Made by a program: the position numbers and the translations under genes
Shown: positions 1 through 11,069 of the stretch, piece by piece
Layout: each line of letters begins with the position of its first letter
Numbering within the stretch: position 1 is the stretch's first letter
Assembly: GCF_036785885.1 (NCBI RefSeq)
Contig: NC_092316.1
Span: 50,539,001 to 50,603,000, forward strand
Direction of reading: 5' to 3'
Length of the DNA stretch: 64,000 nucleotides
Origin: Coffea arabica
Taxonomy: Eukaryota > Streptophyta > Magnoliopsida > Gentianales > Rubiaceae
Notes under the pieces: generated by a model
Database searches by the model: none
What the model was told of the DNA's origin: nothing
What the model saw: only the letters and a program-made list of their open reading frames with translations

Positions 1-1521
1 GATGGTGTTAAAAAAGGGGCACAATGCTCGTATAGTCTAATTTCTTTGGGCATGTCCTAATTTGCAAGAGTTTTATTTTATTTTTGATAACAAAACGTAT
101 TTCATTAATGGATTGTTGGAAATCATCCAGCACGATTGATATATATATCGTTGCCCTAATGGCAGATAAAATGTGTACTAGAATTGTAGATCTGCAAGTT
201 AACGGATACAAAAGACCTGAAAAATTAAAAACAGATATAAAACGTACCATCAATTTTAAAATTATCTTCTCATAGAATAAATCGCTGCAGCCCACTTTGT
301 GCATGTTGCAATCGTCAAATCTGCTAATCAACAGTTGTAAGATTCAATAAAGATGATGAGATCTGCCGACATAAATTCAAATCTAAAATAAATTCATATA
401 TGACAACAAAATTTGAAGTAAATTCAAATTTAAACAATAAAATAAGGAAAAATAACACAAAATCTCACTTAAAACTCTTAGGAGAACAAAAATTCTCACT
501 AGGAATCTTAGGAGAAACAAAGATCTCAAAAATTCAGAGGAGACTTTATTAGAAAAATAACAAAAACGAAACCTATGGACTTGAAAAGGAAGGAATTCAG
601 AGAAAAGGAGCAGCAGAGAGAAGTTGGAGAAGAGGAGCCGTGGCTGTCAGCCTGTCACTACCCCTTTTAGCCCTCTTGGTAGCTTTGCAAGAGTTTTATT
701 AGTTCCCTCCTATTCATGTCAAATTGAGTGCACATCAAAATTTGCTTGACAAATTTGACTGCAGTCTACCAACGGAGCGAACATTGGATTTTGTTAGTTG
801 GTTAATTTTGAGAGAATTTGACCAAAAAGGATCGAATTGGACAAGTGGAATACTTGTCCGAAAGAGACACAAGATATTTTGTAGCTTGTCAAACAAATCA
901 CAAAACCTAATACCACAAAGGACTCAAAAGTAAAATCTAAAATGGAAGAGGGTGAAACAAAACAAGTACTCAACTAAGGGACCAATGGAGTAAATCTGAA
1001 ATAGACGAGACAAAAGTAGAAATATAGCTAAGTTCAAGGTGCTGAAAGTGCAATTATCCAAACACTTGATATTATCCCTCTCTTGCCCAATAATTCATTC
1101 GGGTGTACTTGTGCAGACGTGTCTTACAGAGCAATAATGTACTCGGGCAGGTAGAATAATAGTTTGTTGTAAATATGTCTATTTAATTTACATCATCAAG
1201 ATTTGGTGTACAAATGCATTCAAAAATGGTACTTTTCGCAAATTACACGAACAAATAAACCTACATATATTTAAGTGTACAATCAAATCATAGAACAAGT
1301 ATATTAATCAAGGAAATGGACACAAAGAGTTGTCGGTGTAACTATTTGTAAACAGTATAATATTTTTTTGAACATATTGTAATTCATTACAAACTATTTA
1401 TACAATTTCTTAATAATCATATTAGTATAATCAACCACTTTTCACGTAAAATTATACATATCAATTATGCCATACTTATATGTCATGATCTGGACCGTAT
1501 AATTTCAAAATTTACAGTTGA
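1..1521. other. intergenic, no gene recognised
   Basis: The stretch is AT-rich with frequent stops in all frames. The short open stretches here (for example 724-933) begin at TTG rather than ATG, have no recognisable motif and no homologous neighbour. I see no RNA gene or clear transposon terminus. Confidence 0.6.
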
Positions 1522-1691
1522 GTCTGTTTGGATTGTAAATTATTTGTCAAAATTTATTTGCTTACATATCATCATTACAATTTTCAACACACCTTTTTAT
1601 TTTCTCAATTATCTTTTTATCTCACATACATCACATCACAAAAAGTGCTACGGTAAAAATATCTTTAATAATTTACAATTCAAAAACAGAC
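1522..1691. mobile_element. short MITE with terminal inverted repeats
   Basis: The left end reads GTCTGTTTGGATTGTAAATT and the right end is its near inverse complement, giving an approximately 20-bp terminal inverted repeat around a 170-bp body. The interior contains a segment (Caacacacc-Ttttta, then TCACATACATCACATCAC) that recurs in decayed form near 6720-6890 and 28548-28690, so it is a dispersed family. The 8 bp on either side are only partly alike, so the target-site duplication and hence the superfamily (hAT suspected) are unproven. Confidence 0.6.
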
Positions 1692-2096
1692 CTACTTGAT
1701 AGCTAAATTCGGACCGTAGATTGCTTGGAACGGTTGGTAGGACGTCCATTCTAATCGTATAACAAATATACAATAACCGTATACGGTGACACACACCACA
1801 ATTGCATCCCTACCTCACTGGAATACGACTAACTGTCTTATCCAAACCAGGGAAACAAAAAAGGGCAAAAAAAGAGTAAATAAATGCCCAATATAGCAAA
1901 AAAAAATGCCCAATATAGCAGGAACAGTTGGCTGACAAATGAGCAAAAAAATACTCTACTATATTATTGGTCAATGTTTGCTTGGCACTAATTAAACCGC
2001 AACTAATAAAACTTGCAATCTCAGACCGAGAAAACCAGACAAAAACTACCAACTCCCAAAGTCCCAATTCCCAAGAACCAAACGCACCAGGCAGCT
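1692..2096. other. upstream region of the first PMEI gene
   Basis: No gene is seen. A 15-bp stretch ATGCCCAATATAGCA occurs twice at a 22-bp interval (1884 and 1906). A TATATTA at about 1957 followed by ATTGG/CAAT-like bases at 1965-1975 could be core promoter elements for the gene starting at 2097; this is inference from position only. Confidence 0.4.
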
Positions 2097-2981
2097 ATGG
2101 ACAACTTCCAAGCCACCAGCAAACTCAGCCTCATCGAAAACCAACGAAAACAACAACAGCAGCAGCAGCAGCCTTCTTCATTAGCCTCAAACCTTAAACG
2201 AAACAAAATCCTAATCAAAACCTTCTTCTCACTAATCATCCTGTTGGCTTTCATTACAGGAGCAATGATCATAAATCTCATCCATGGGCACAACAAATCC
2301 CAAGAAAAGCTCAAACTCGACCAACAGACCGAGTCACTCCGAGGTTTCTGCTCCGTGACTCGGTTCCCGGATCACTGCCTCAACTCAGTCATTCTCCTAC
2401 CTGACAACAGCCCAGATGATATTTTCATCGCATCTCTCGATTTAGCTATAGAACGAGTCGTCAACTTCACTGTTCTCACGAGGGCTCTGATCTTGCAGTC
2501 AAGTTCTGATGCTGCGACTGAGTCAAGAAACGAGTCAGCCCTGTTCAGGTGCTCGAGTTTGATCGATGACTCTTTGAACCAGCTCAACAGATCTTTGACT
2601 GCCTCCGGCGAGTCGTCGTTGTTCGGTCTCCGAGTTGACTCGGGGGAGATGGAAGAACTGGTCAGGGAGAAGATTAAGGAGGTGAGTTCCCGGGTGAATC
2701 AGGCAGCGAATGGTCTACGGAGATGTTTCGCGATTCTTGGGGAAGACAATTCGACGGCTGTGATTGAATTGAGAAGTGGGGTGTATGATGGTATAATGCA
2801 CGTGAGTAACATCTTTGATTTTCTTGAATCCAGAGATCGGATAGTTCATGACATTAAAGCTCGACGAGAAAGCCATGAGTACTATATCCCGCCTAGGGAT
2901 GATTTGGAATATATAATTATATTTTCCCCTCAATATTTTGTTTTGATATTTTTGTTATGGCTACTTTTACGTATTTATTGA
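2097..2981 (+). CDS. membrane-anchored pectin methylesterase inhibitor domain protein, copy 1
   Basis: A 294-residue intronless protein. The ATG at 2097 was chosen over the longer TTG-initiated frame because the paralogue at 8284 starts at the aligned position. Residues 19-25 are a short polyglutamine run, 38-62 a hydrophobic membrane segment, and about 82-248 a four-helix plant invertase/PMEI domain with the four expected cysteines (85, 94, 152, 210). Residues 272-292 form a second hydrophobic segment at the very C terminus. PMEI domains bind pectin methylesterase in the wall or Golgi and block it; whether this one does so is inferred from family only. It resembles the N-terminal pro-region of group 2 pectin methylesterases, but no catalytic domain follows. 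An invertase-inhibitor role is the main alternative. Confidence 0.85.
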   Translation: MDNFQATSKLSLIENQRKQQQQQQQPSSLASNLKRNKILIKTFFSLIILLAFITGAMIINLIHGHNKSQEKLKLDQQTESLRGFCSVTRFPDHCLNSVILLPDNSPDDIFIASLDLAIERVVNFTVLTRALILQSSSDAATESRNESALFRCSSLIDDSLNQLNRSLTASGESSLFGLRVDSGEMEELVREKIKEVSSRVNQAANGLRRCFAILGEDNSTAVIELRSGVYDGIMHVSNIFDFLESRDRIVHDIKARRESHEYYIPPRDDLEYIIIFSPQYFVLIFLLWLLLRIY

Positions 2982-3596
2982 TGTAAATTGATGAACTATA
3001 TATTGTTCAATCATACGTTTTTGTTTCCCTTCTTAATAGTGAATTTTCTTTGTTTTGAGATGTGAGATTCATGATTCCTTGCCTTCTTGGGTTCAATTGA
3101 AAATGGCTTGCTTCAATCTTGAATTTATGTTAATGTAGTAAATCTCGATTAAGGTAATTAAATATGCTGTTAGATAGTATAATAGTTGTTTGAATGACAT
3201 GTTTTTCTTGAATGTGAACTGGCGTCACAATCAACAACATAGGTGTTGTCATTATTGTGTACTAATTCTCTGCCAAATTGCTATTTTGTTTAATAGATGA
3301 TGTTTTTGTGTTAGAAAAATATGGTAACGGAAGTCCAGTGGAGTGGAGGGCTCCTCGAGTTCTTTCCGTTATTAGGTTCAAAGTTCGAATGATAACTAAA
3401 GTTTTTCGTTATTAGGCGAATGATAACTAAAGTTCAATGGAGGGCTTCTGTACACCTTTTTGTTATCAAGTTTAGAGTTCGAATTCTTTTTATTATCGGG
3501 TTTAGAGTTCAAATTATGAGTCCGACAAAAATGTGTTTTAAAAATTTAGCAAAACTTTGAAAGAATTAATCATAAATGACAGATTATTGGTCCATT
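2982..3596. other. 3' flank of PMEI copy 1 with SINE-like debris
   Basis: The first about 120 bases match the 3' flank of the dead PMEI copy at 7263-7345, supporting tandem duplication of gene plus flank. At about 3322-3530 a tRNA-like pattern (a GTCCAGTGG A-box-like stretch and GTTCGAA B-box-like stretches) appears with internally repeated pieces. A similar decayed pattern occurs near 62148-62215. No gene is seen. Confidence 0.4.
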
Positions 3597-3613
3597 GCGT
3601 TGATTTTCTAGTT

Positions 3614-3757
3614 TTTTTTTTTTTTGGGTGTCCCGCAGGGAGTGGACCCCGCAGACTATTCCCCATCCTCCACAACTTGTTGGCAGTAAGGTTCGAACCA
3701 GGGACCTAAGGCTCCATTTTCAGCAATCTCAACCGCCAGACCAAACCCCGGAGGGTC
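3614..3757 (-). mobile_element. tRNA-derived SINE with 17-bp target-site duplication
   Basis: On the minus strand the element starts GACCCTCCGGGG, has an A-box-like TGGTCTGGCGG and about 35 nt later a perfect B-box GGTTCGAACC, and ends in a poly-A run (poly-T at 3612-3625 on the plus strand). The 17-bp sequence GCGTTGATTTTCTAGTT flanks it perfectly at 3597-3613 and 3758-3774. Pol III boxes, an A-tail and a long perfect duplication together define a SINE mobilised by a LINE; the LINEs in this window are the obvious type of helper. The body is about 144 bp. Confidence 0.9.
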
Positions 3758-4037
3758 GCGTTGATTTTCTAGTTGATATAATAGAATAAGATAAAAAGTA
3801 ACATGCTGCGACTTGAAGGACACGATCCATTGTGAACTTTTTTTTTATTGTAAGAGGTTTTTAAATTATGGAAGTTGTTCAAATGCCAACCAATTCCTCA
3901 TTTCCTAAGTATAAAATGTCCTTGGTTGTTGATCAAATCATATACATTGCCCATTGGCAAACTCACTTCTTTATTGTTGTCAATGTTCATATTTCATCTT
4001 TCAGAACTTTTATAACATCCAAGTTCCCAAGATATAA

Positions 4038-4369
4038 CACTTCCTTCGTCCCACTTTGATAGTCCTGTTTTCCTTTTTTGTCTGTCCCAAATTGAAGTCC
4101 ACTTTCCAATTAAAGAATTTAGTTGTATTTTAATTTTTCTAAAATACCCTTATTCAATGTAAGTTGTTGTTACTATAAACCTACCCCATTTAATGAGAGT
4201 TTATTCTTTTTTTACCATCAATTTAAGTTCCCATAAAGTTGTACTCTAATTAATGTGAGGGTATTTTAGGAAAATAGTTACCTAAATTGATTGTTCCAAC
4301 AAAATTAACTACTTTTTTTTAAACTGTGTGAAAAAAGAATCACGACTATCAAAGTGAGATGGAGGAGTA
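4038..4369. mobile_element. Stowaway-like MITE
   Basis: The ends are inverted copies: left CTTCCTTCGTCCCACTTTGA, right (reverse complement) CTCCATCTCACTTTGATAGT. The consensus CTCC-TC-GTCCCACTTT-ATAGTC is typical of Stowaway elements (Tc1/mariner, TA target). A TA follows the right end; the left TA is blurred, so the exact left boundary is uncertain by a few bases. The interior is non-coding. Confidence 0.75.
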
Positions 4370-4987
4370 TTTCTTGCAATTTTTGATTCTGATTCCTAAC
4401 ACCAAATGATCCTGTAAGAACATTAATCATCAAGACAGAAAATTTCTAGTCTTGATGGCCTCTTTCATCATCATGACACAAGCGCAACAAATAGCAATTT
4501 TGCAACAATCAAGCAAGAAACCAAATCAAAATCATACTTCAAAAAATCCATCATCTTTAATTATTACTGAAAGAACTGCATTATCATGACTCCCATCATA
4601 TTAACTGGGGCCACTATTTTCTCATGGCCGTGATATACACAATTCACGAGCTGTTGAGGTTGTAAACATGAGGATTATGGCTTGTGATTACCGCATTTCT
4701 ATCATGAGCCTTTGTTCAACGATGTATCCGACAGAGCCTATATGTCAAATGTATTGAACTTAAGAAACACTTAAAGGCAAATTTTAACAAAAAAAGGAAA
4801 AGGTGAAAGTGCTAGTAGTTTAAGCAAAGAAGAAAGAATTATGATAACTGATTAGATATTAAGAAATTGAAAGTTGAAGAGGATCCATCTGTTGTGATTT
4901 GTGAAATGGTGATTACATCTAAATGTGCAAATTGGTTTAAAGAGCATAATCTTTAAAAATTCCTCCCTCCGGGTATGTTTAAAACTT
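4370..4987. other. intergenic, no gene recognised
   Basis: AT-rich sequence with no open frame that resembles a protein family and no terminal repeats that I could pair. Confidence 0.5.
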
Positions 4988-5669
4988 GGGATAATTTCAG
5001 AAACCTCCCCTGAGGTTTTTGATAATTTCACATGGCAAATGCTAAAATTTTAAAAATTATACCTACCTCCCTTGCCTATTGAAAATGACAAAACGAGTCT
5101 TAATATTTTAATAAAACTCCCTTGTTGCTATGTTTACACAAAGGATGGATTTTCTATTTTTTTTTATTCATTTCTCTTATATTTCATTAGAAATATAGAA
5201 TAATTATTAATATAGTTCCTAACTTCTATCCTAATCAAATATCAAACTACTAATATTTTTTTGATAATTTTTAATATCATCCATCTTTTGTAGCTCTTTT
5301 TTTAATATCAAAATCAAGAATAAATTAACAATAACTAAAAACAAATGATCCAAAATCACTACCAAACTATAGTAGTTCCATCATTGAACTGGTCCAATAA
5401 AAAAAAATAGTCCATAAACTTAAAAAAACAGATAACTTTTTCTTCTCTATCTTAAAAAAAAAGTAGCCTATTACAACAAAAAATTTATTATTATAATTGT
5501 TTTTCTTGATTTAATGTTTGCATGAAAAACTTGACACTGATTTCCTTTACTCCATTGTGCCAAATTATTTTGGTGACCAAAGTGTCTAATCAAGGTGATA
5601 AGTGTAATTTCAAGACCTTGAGTGAAGAAGTGAAATAGTCAGATTAGGGGAGGTTTCTCAAATTATCCC
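4988..5669. mobile_element. Mutator-like MITE
   Basis: The ends are inverted: left GGGATAATTTCAGAAACCTC and right, reverse-complemented, GGGATAATTTGAGAAACCTC. The 9 bp on each side (TTAAAACTT and TTAACATTT) agree at 7 positions, compatible with an old 9-bp target-site duplication. The interior is non-coding. A related element lies at about 57769-58212. Confidence 0.7.
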
Positions 5670-5915
5670 TTAACATTTAGTGCCATGTTCACTGGCATTG
5701 CTGAATCCCAAGAGTGAATTTGCTGAATCCCAAAACGTTGACTTTGATGCTATAACGCTATTGGCTTTACCTCTTCACACAGAAAGCCACACAATTTGCA
5801 TATCCTTGTTACTACAGGGATCTTCATCTGCTTTTTCACTCAAGAAATCGAAATAATCACAAACTACTGTACTAATCAGCGATCTCAAACAAAAACCAAA
5901 ACATTTCGAGCCACA

Positions 5916-7262
5916 TCGAGGCATTCAACGATTCCTTCATGGTCTCCAGCTGCAGAGTAAGCCTGTTGCAGGCTCAATCACAGCAATTATCATCAAGAAT
6001 TCTGCAACGTAGATCCCACAAAAACCTGACCATGATCATCCATAATCTTATCCCACCTGAAAAATGGTAAAAACAACCACACCACCGAGTCACTCAGGCC
6101 AAACTCAGCAAACTTGAAGACCTTTTATGTTCCGTGACTCACGAACCTGAGTTATGCTTCACCTCTATATCCCCCTCCATCGAGGAAACCGAGACCGACC
6201 CGGATGATATTTTCGCCGTCTCTATCAAGGTAGCCATTGCTAATATCACCGGCCTGGCTCCGTTGATGAAAGAAGTTTTACTGAGTTCGAACATGATTGT
6301 AGCTGAGTCAGCTCTGGAATTCTGCACCTGGGCATTCTCCGACTCACTGAGTCACCTCGATAGGACTTTAAAGGCAGTACTACTGGAGAAAGAAGGACAC
6401 TACCGGGTCTTTTCTTCCGTTGACTTTGACACGGTGGCGTGGACTTCTGATCGAGGGGAAGACATGATAACGTGGCTGATCAGCGCGTTCAGTGCTTTAG
6501 ACAGCTGTGGTGATATTTTGGATGAGGTTGGATCAATGGCTGTAAATGACTTGAGCTTGAAGGTGTACAGAGCTAAGGTGCAGGTCAACTACTGCAGCAG
6601 CTTTCTCTCGTTTAAGGATCAGATATTGCCATTTTTAGTCTTTCATCACCTGAGAAAACTGGCAAAATGTTGAGAGTATATTATGAGTATTTGCTCACTT
6701 TAATTACGTGTATGGACAGGAAATTATTTGAAATTTTTTTTGAAATAATACTGCGACGCTTTTTGTGATATAATGTATATGAAATGATTAAAATAATGAT
6801 CTGAAAGATATAAAAATAGGTGACTGAAAAACTTGTTTATGATTCAATCAAATTTTTATTTTTTTGACAAATGTTTGGCAATTCAAACCAAAATTTTTTT
6901 TTTAATTTTCCACGAGCAATGAATCGGTACTACAGGTATATAAATATATACCTGTAGTACCGAATATACCTGTAGTACCGATTCATTGCTCGTGGAAAAT
7001 ATATACATAAATATATACCTGTAGTACCGATTCATTGCTCGTGGAAAATATATACCTGTAGTACCGATTCATTGCTCGTGGAAAATTTAAAAAAAATTTT
7101 TGGTTTGAATTGCCAAACATTTGTCAAAAAAATAAAAATTTGATTGAATCATAAACAAGTTTTTCAGTCACCTATTTTTATATCTTTCAGATAATATATA
7201 CTTATATTCCCCCCACCTCTATATTTTTTGTCATGTTTGGTTTTGCGTAAATATTGATGTAA
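5916..7262 (+). pseudogene. pectin methylesterase inhibitor pseudogene, copy 2
   Basis: Aligns along its length with the intact copy at 8284. The initiator ATG is replaced (the region aligned to it reads GAGGCATTC at 5919), most of the N-terminal membrane segment is deleted, and a one-base insertion at about 6127 shifts the frame just before the first PMEI cysteine. From about 6134 to 6673 the PMEI domain reads open, with cysteines and the helical pattern largely kept, then stops early. Bases coding for the conserved C-terminal hydrophobic tail survive at about 7205-7262 but are separated from the rest by a MITE remnant and the palindrome at 6799-7192. Gene order and orientation match the flanking intact copies, so this is the middle member of a tandem triplet. 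Confidence 0.85.
6799..7192. repeat. 394-bp palindrome with internal tandem units
   Basis: Bases 6799-6942 and 7049-7192 are near-perfect inverted copies of 144 bp. Each arm contains the end of a MITE (terminus GGTTTGAATTGCC) plus a unit ending CCACGAGCAATGAATCGGTA. Between the arms, CCTGTAGTACCG recurs at 6951, 6969, 7018 and 7055, the last three followed by ATTCATTGCTCGTGG. The structure sits inside the dead PMEI copy between its domain and its C-terminal tail. Confidence 0.9.
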
Positions 7263-8283
7263 ATTAATGGACTATAACTTAATGACACCTTTTCTTAATA
7301 GTAAATTTTCTGCCTTTTGAGATATGAGATTCATGTTTTCTTGCTTTCTCTGGCTCAAGGGCTTTTAATCAAGAGCCCTTGATTCAGTGATGGCAAATTC
7401 TAAGGTCAAACGTATTGAACTTGGAAAACAATTCAAAGAAACTAAGTAATATAATATGGAAGAAAAGAAAAACTCTAGTACCTCAAGTAAATGACAAAGA
7501 CATAGAAGAACTAGTTAAATATTAACAAATTGTAAGTGAAGAGGATCTCTCTAATTGTCAAATAAAATAAATAATGATTTCTTACAGCTGGTTTGGAAGT
7601 TTAGGATAGAAAAGCAAGGAAGAGAAAAGCATAAGTTATGAAAAAAAAAAAGAAGAGAAAAAAAGAAAATTTAGTATTGATGTTGTTTAATTTGAGGGTT
7701 TAGAAAAAAAATGAAATAATATTAGATACATATGTTAATAAAACTTTATTTAATAAACATTTAAAGATAAAAATGGTATCTTAAAAAAATTTATAATACT
7801 TGCTTCAATTTTCTTTCATTTTTTGCCCATATTTGGACCAAAAAATTTTTTTAACTATCAGAGCCATCCATCCAAATCTTCTTATTTTTTTTTCTTTGCT
7901 CAACAACTCGAAAACATCACAAAAGAGTTATCTTCTCTCATTTTATTTTATTTTCTTTTCCCGTCAAATCTAAGCTCCCAAAATAAACGTTAGACTCATT
8001 ACATATAGTGGTTAAGTTTAAGACTAAATGTACATAATGGTTTGCAGATAATGAATAACCTTCAAATTCTAGTGTCATAATTAGTGATTGTTGAAACCAA
8101 CAACGTTTGACTCTTGAGCTCGGTTGCTTTTCTTTGGCTTTATCTCTTCACACACACACACACACACAAGGAACAAGCAGTCCAACAGGATCATCTTCAT
8201 CTGTTCATGCCATCATTCTACTCAGAAATGAAAAACACAAACTGATCAGTCATCTCACCAAAATCAGACCATTTCAGGCCATC
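7263..8283. other. spacer and upstream region of PMEI copy 3
   Basis: No gene is seen. The last about 180 bases share blocks with the region upstream of the dead copy at about 5735-5850. A (CA)n microsatellite at 8149-8168 lies in the probable 5' leader, about 115 bases before the start codon. The longer open frame that begins at 8107 uses a TTG and runs through this microsatellite, so it is not taken as the gene start. Confidence 0.5.
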
Positions 8284-9201
8284 ATGGACTCGGTCAACGA
8301 TTCCCTCATGGCCTCCAGCAAAGTGAGTCTATTGCAACACCATCCACAGCAGCCATCTCGGTCAAGAAATCTACTAAAATCCTACAAAACCCTCATCATA
8401 ATCATCTCTTTCTGTTTTATCATCCTTGCTTCTCTGATCGTAAGCACCATAATCTTATTCCACATGCATAACCGCAACAACTATAACCTCACCTCCGAGC
8501 CCACCGAGTCACTCTTGTCGAACTCAGCAAACTTGAAGACCTTTTGTTCCGTCGTGTCTCAGGACCCCGACTTATGCTTTACCTCTATATCCTCCTCTAT
8601 CAAGGGAACCGAGACCGAACCAGATGACATTTTTGCCGTCTCTATCAAGGTAGCCATTGATAATGTCACCAGCCTGGCTCCATTGATGAGAGAAGTTTTG
8701 CTGAGTTCGAGCATGACTGGAGCCGAGTCGGCTTTGAAACATTGCACCGAGTCAGTGGCCGACTCACTGAATCAACTCAATAGGTCTTTGACTGCAGTGC
8801 TGCTGGGGGCAAAAGAAAACTGCCGGGTATTTTCGTCTGAGGCCCCGGTTGACTTGGGCTTCGAGCCGTTGACTTCTGCTCAGAGGGGAAACGTGATGAC
8901 GTGGCTGCTTAGAGCACTGGGTGGTTTGGACACCTGTTTTGATGTTTTGGCTGGTGTTGGATCAGTGGCTGTAGATGAATTGAGCGTGAAGGTGTACAAA
9001 GCTAGGGTGCAGGTCAGCAACAGCAGAGAGTTTCTCTTGTACAAGGATAAAATATTGGAATATTTTGTCATCCATCCAGCTGGCAACACTAGTGATAAAT
9101 GGTTGACAGTCAATTTTGAGTATTTGTCCACTTTATTTATGTTTTGCCCACAATACCTTGTTTTGATTTTCCTTTTTTGTTTACTATTACGTATCAATTG
9201 A
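8284..9201 (+). CDS. membrane-anchored pectin methylesterase inhibitor domain protein, copy 3
   Basis: A 305-residue intronless protein starting at the ATG at 8284. Residues 36-59 are a hydrophobic membrane segment. About 85-256 is the PMEI domain, with the canonical cysteines at 88, 98, 154 and 218 plus an extra one at 180. Several N-glycosylation sequons (for example N68, N127, N166) fit exposure to the secretory lumen. Residues 281-303 form a C-terminal hydrophobic segment ending LLLRIN, closely matching the tail of copy 1 (LLLRIY). The family inhibits pectin methylesterase or invertase through the helical bundle; the actual partner is unknown. No pectinesterase catalytic domain follows. 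Confidence 0.87.
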   Translation: MDSVNDSLMASSKVSLLQHHPQQPSRSRNLLKSYKTLIIIISFCFIILASLIVSTIILFHMHNRNNYNLTSEPTESLLSNSANLKTFCSVVSQDPDLCFTSISSSIKGTETEPDDIFAVSIKVAIDNVTSLAPLMREVLLSSSMTGAESALKHCTESVADSLNQLNRSLTAVLLGAKENCRVFSSEAPVDLGFEPLTSAQRGNVMTWLLRALGGLDTCFDVLAGVGSVAVDELSVKVYKARVQVSNSREFLLYKDKILEYFVIHPAGNTSDKWLTVNFEYLSTLFMFCPQYLVLIFLFCLLLRIN

Positions 9202-10321
9202 ATATTTTTTTATTAAAAAGAGAATATTGTATTATTGCCTCTAAGCAGGATCTTAATACTTGATTTTACTACGTTTATCCCTAATTACTTTGTTTGTTTA
9301 TCTTTAATAATTAAGGTGCATTTCAATATTTTGTTCCGTTTTGCCTTGTATAAGATAAGTTAGAACTATCCAATTTCATGAGCAATTTACAGTGTTCCAA
9401 AGTTTACGTTTGCTTCCCTACCATCTAATCCATGTTATCCATGATTAATAGGTTACTACAATGAGTTCTCATAGCTTGTCGTCCAAATTGAGCTTCAACT
9501 ATGACAAAAAACTTTCTAATGAAGTGAGCCACGATTCTTTTTTTTTTTTTTTTTGGGCTTATACTACCCAACCCGAGTAGCAATTTGATTACGAAATCTA
9601 CGATAGTATGAAAAGTGCTACTTATTCAATTGAGGCAAAAGGCAGTTACGTTCATCACCTTATAAGTCGACAGGCAAGGACAAATGACTGGAAAGCCTCA
9701 CCATGTTGGAGGCAAGCTCATTTTCCTCTTCATTGTTGTTGGAGGCAAGCTTGCAAATTTCTCTATTCATGCAAAAAAGAAAAAAAAAAGGATGTAGGTG
9801 AAGTATTGACATAATAGAAGCCCAGTATAACACACAAAGACACGTATATCTGCATATGGATATGCCATGATCAGAGATCTTTCTGATCCATGTATGGTTT
9901 CCTGCAATTTTGGTAATCAATCCCTGGCATGTGATTTTTTTTTTTTTTTTTTTTTTGGTGGAAAGCAGTTTTAGGATATATGCAGAATAAGGTTTCAATA
10001 GTTGGCTACCTTAGCTTCAATAACGGTTTCGCTAGTTTGAAATAATCTGAATAGCAGAAGGTTGTGTAAGCACTTATTTGGAGATAAAACTTGCTATTGT
10101 GAAACTTGCTATTGTGTTGTTCTATGTTGTCATGCTTCTGGGAATTCTGCAAGTTACATCTAACTTCCTCTGGAAAGACTACTTGGTGTTAACAATTGGC
10201 TATCCTAGTTAATTTCTCTAACGCGTAGCTACAGGAAATAAGTTAATACTCTATTATTACACGTGTGTCATTTGCTAAAAAAGATATTGACCTAGTAGGG
10301 GCTACTAACATTGGGATGGCA
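9202..10321. other. intergenic, no gene recognised
   Basis: Contains poly-T runs at about 9539-9554 and 9937-9956. A block at about 9440-9530 resembles 15690-15775, part of the flank of the defensin-like units, so an old copy of that flank may be present. No coding frame is convincing. Confidence 0.45.
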
Positions 10322-10329
10322 GGTGTCAC

Positions 10330-10746
10330 TAGGCTGCAATCGAGTTAGACTCAACCTCGGTTAACACGAAACTTGAGCAGATCGTTTATACGTACGAGTC
10401 AAGCTCGAATAGCCATTTGTTAGGCTTTATAGTTGGATGAGCTGTTCAAAAAACTCGAGTTGAGGTGCAATTATAAAAATGCCCCAACATCAATTAAAAT
10501 AGAGTTGACTTCGAGCTCCTTGCGAACCAAAATGTTGAGCGAAACTCGAGCTGACACGAGCCACAAATCGAGCTAAGCTCATGAGTCAAAAACGAGTCGA
10601 GTTTGAACTTTTCTTTTCCTAAGTCGAGTTGAGCTCGAGCTTCATTTCTTGGCTCGATGAGCTCGAGTTTGAACTTGAACTCACACCTTAACAAGTCCAG
10701 ATCGGATCGATAAGTTCAAAACTCGACTCGACTTGTTTGTAGTCCT
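10330..10746. mobile_element. hAT-like non-autonomous transposon, CGAG-rich
   Basis: The element starts TAGGCTGCAATCGAGT and ends, reverse-complemented, TAGGACTACAAACAAGTCGA, giving an imperfect terminal inverted repeat of the hAT type. The 8-bp sequence GGTGTCAC flanks it at 10322-10329 and 10748-10755 (9 bp if the preceding A is counted). The interior is made of degenerate GAGCTCGAG-type motifs and has no transposase. Confidence 0.8.
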
Positions 10747-11069
10747 AGGTGTCACCTTGCCTCCTGTGTCGAGGGTTAGGTTGGGCTGTGAGAAAGTGTA
10801 TTAACTTGACGCTTGTAACTATGTGGTATAAGTGTAAGATTTGTTGTTTCCATATTATAAACATTGATATAGTCTTACTCTCAATGACTCTACTCTGTTC
10901 AAAATAGTTTCTCTTCGAGTTGTTGCTCTGTATTTGAAAGGTCGAACTTGGGCTTGTATATAGTGTGCCTATTGTTTTTGAGATATCTGTTCTCCTAATA
11001 AAAGGATCAGAAATTGTTGTAGGTGTTTTTTAGGGCAATTTTATGTGGTCGTCATACTGTACAAAACTT

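Noticed and set aside
724..933. A 69-codon open frame on the plus strand
   Set aside because: It begins at TTG, has no recognisable motif, and sits in AT-rich sequence without a promoter or a paralogue.
6951..7070. A CRISPR-like array from the repeated CCTGTAGTACCG units
   Set aside because: The units are irregularly spaced with no unique spacers, and lie at the centre of a plant genomic palindrome.
8107..8283. An N-terminal extension of PMEI copy 3
   Set aside because: It starts at TTG and passes through a CA microsatellite; the paralogue alignment and a proper ATG place the start at 8284.
10330..10746. Part of a satellite array because of the CGAGCT motifs
   Set aside because: Inverted ends and an 8-bp target duplication show a single transposon; the motifs are degenerate and not in a regular tandem period.
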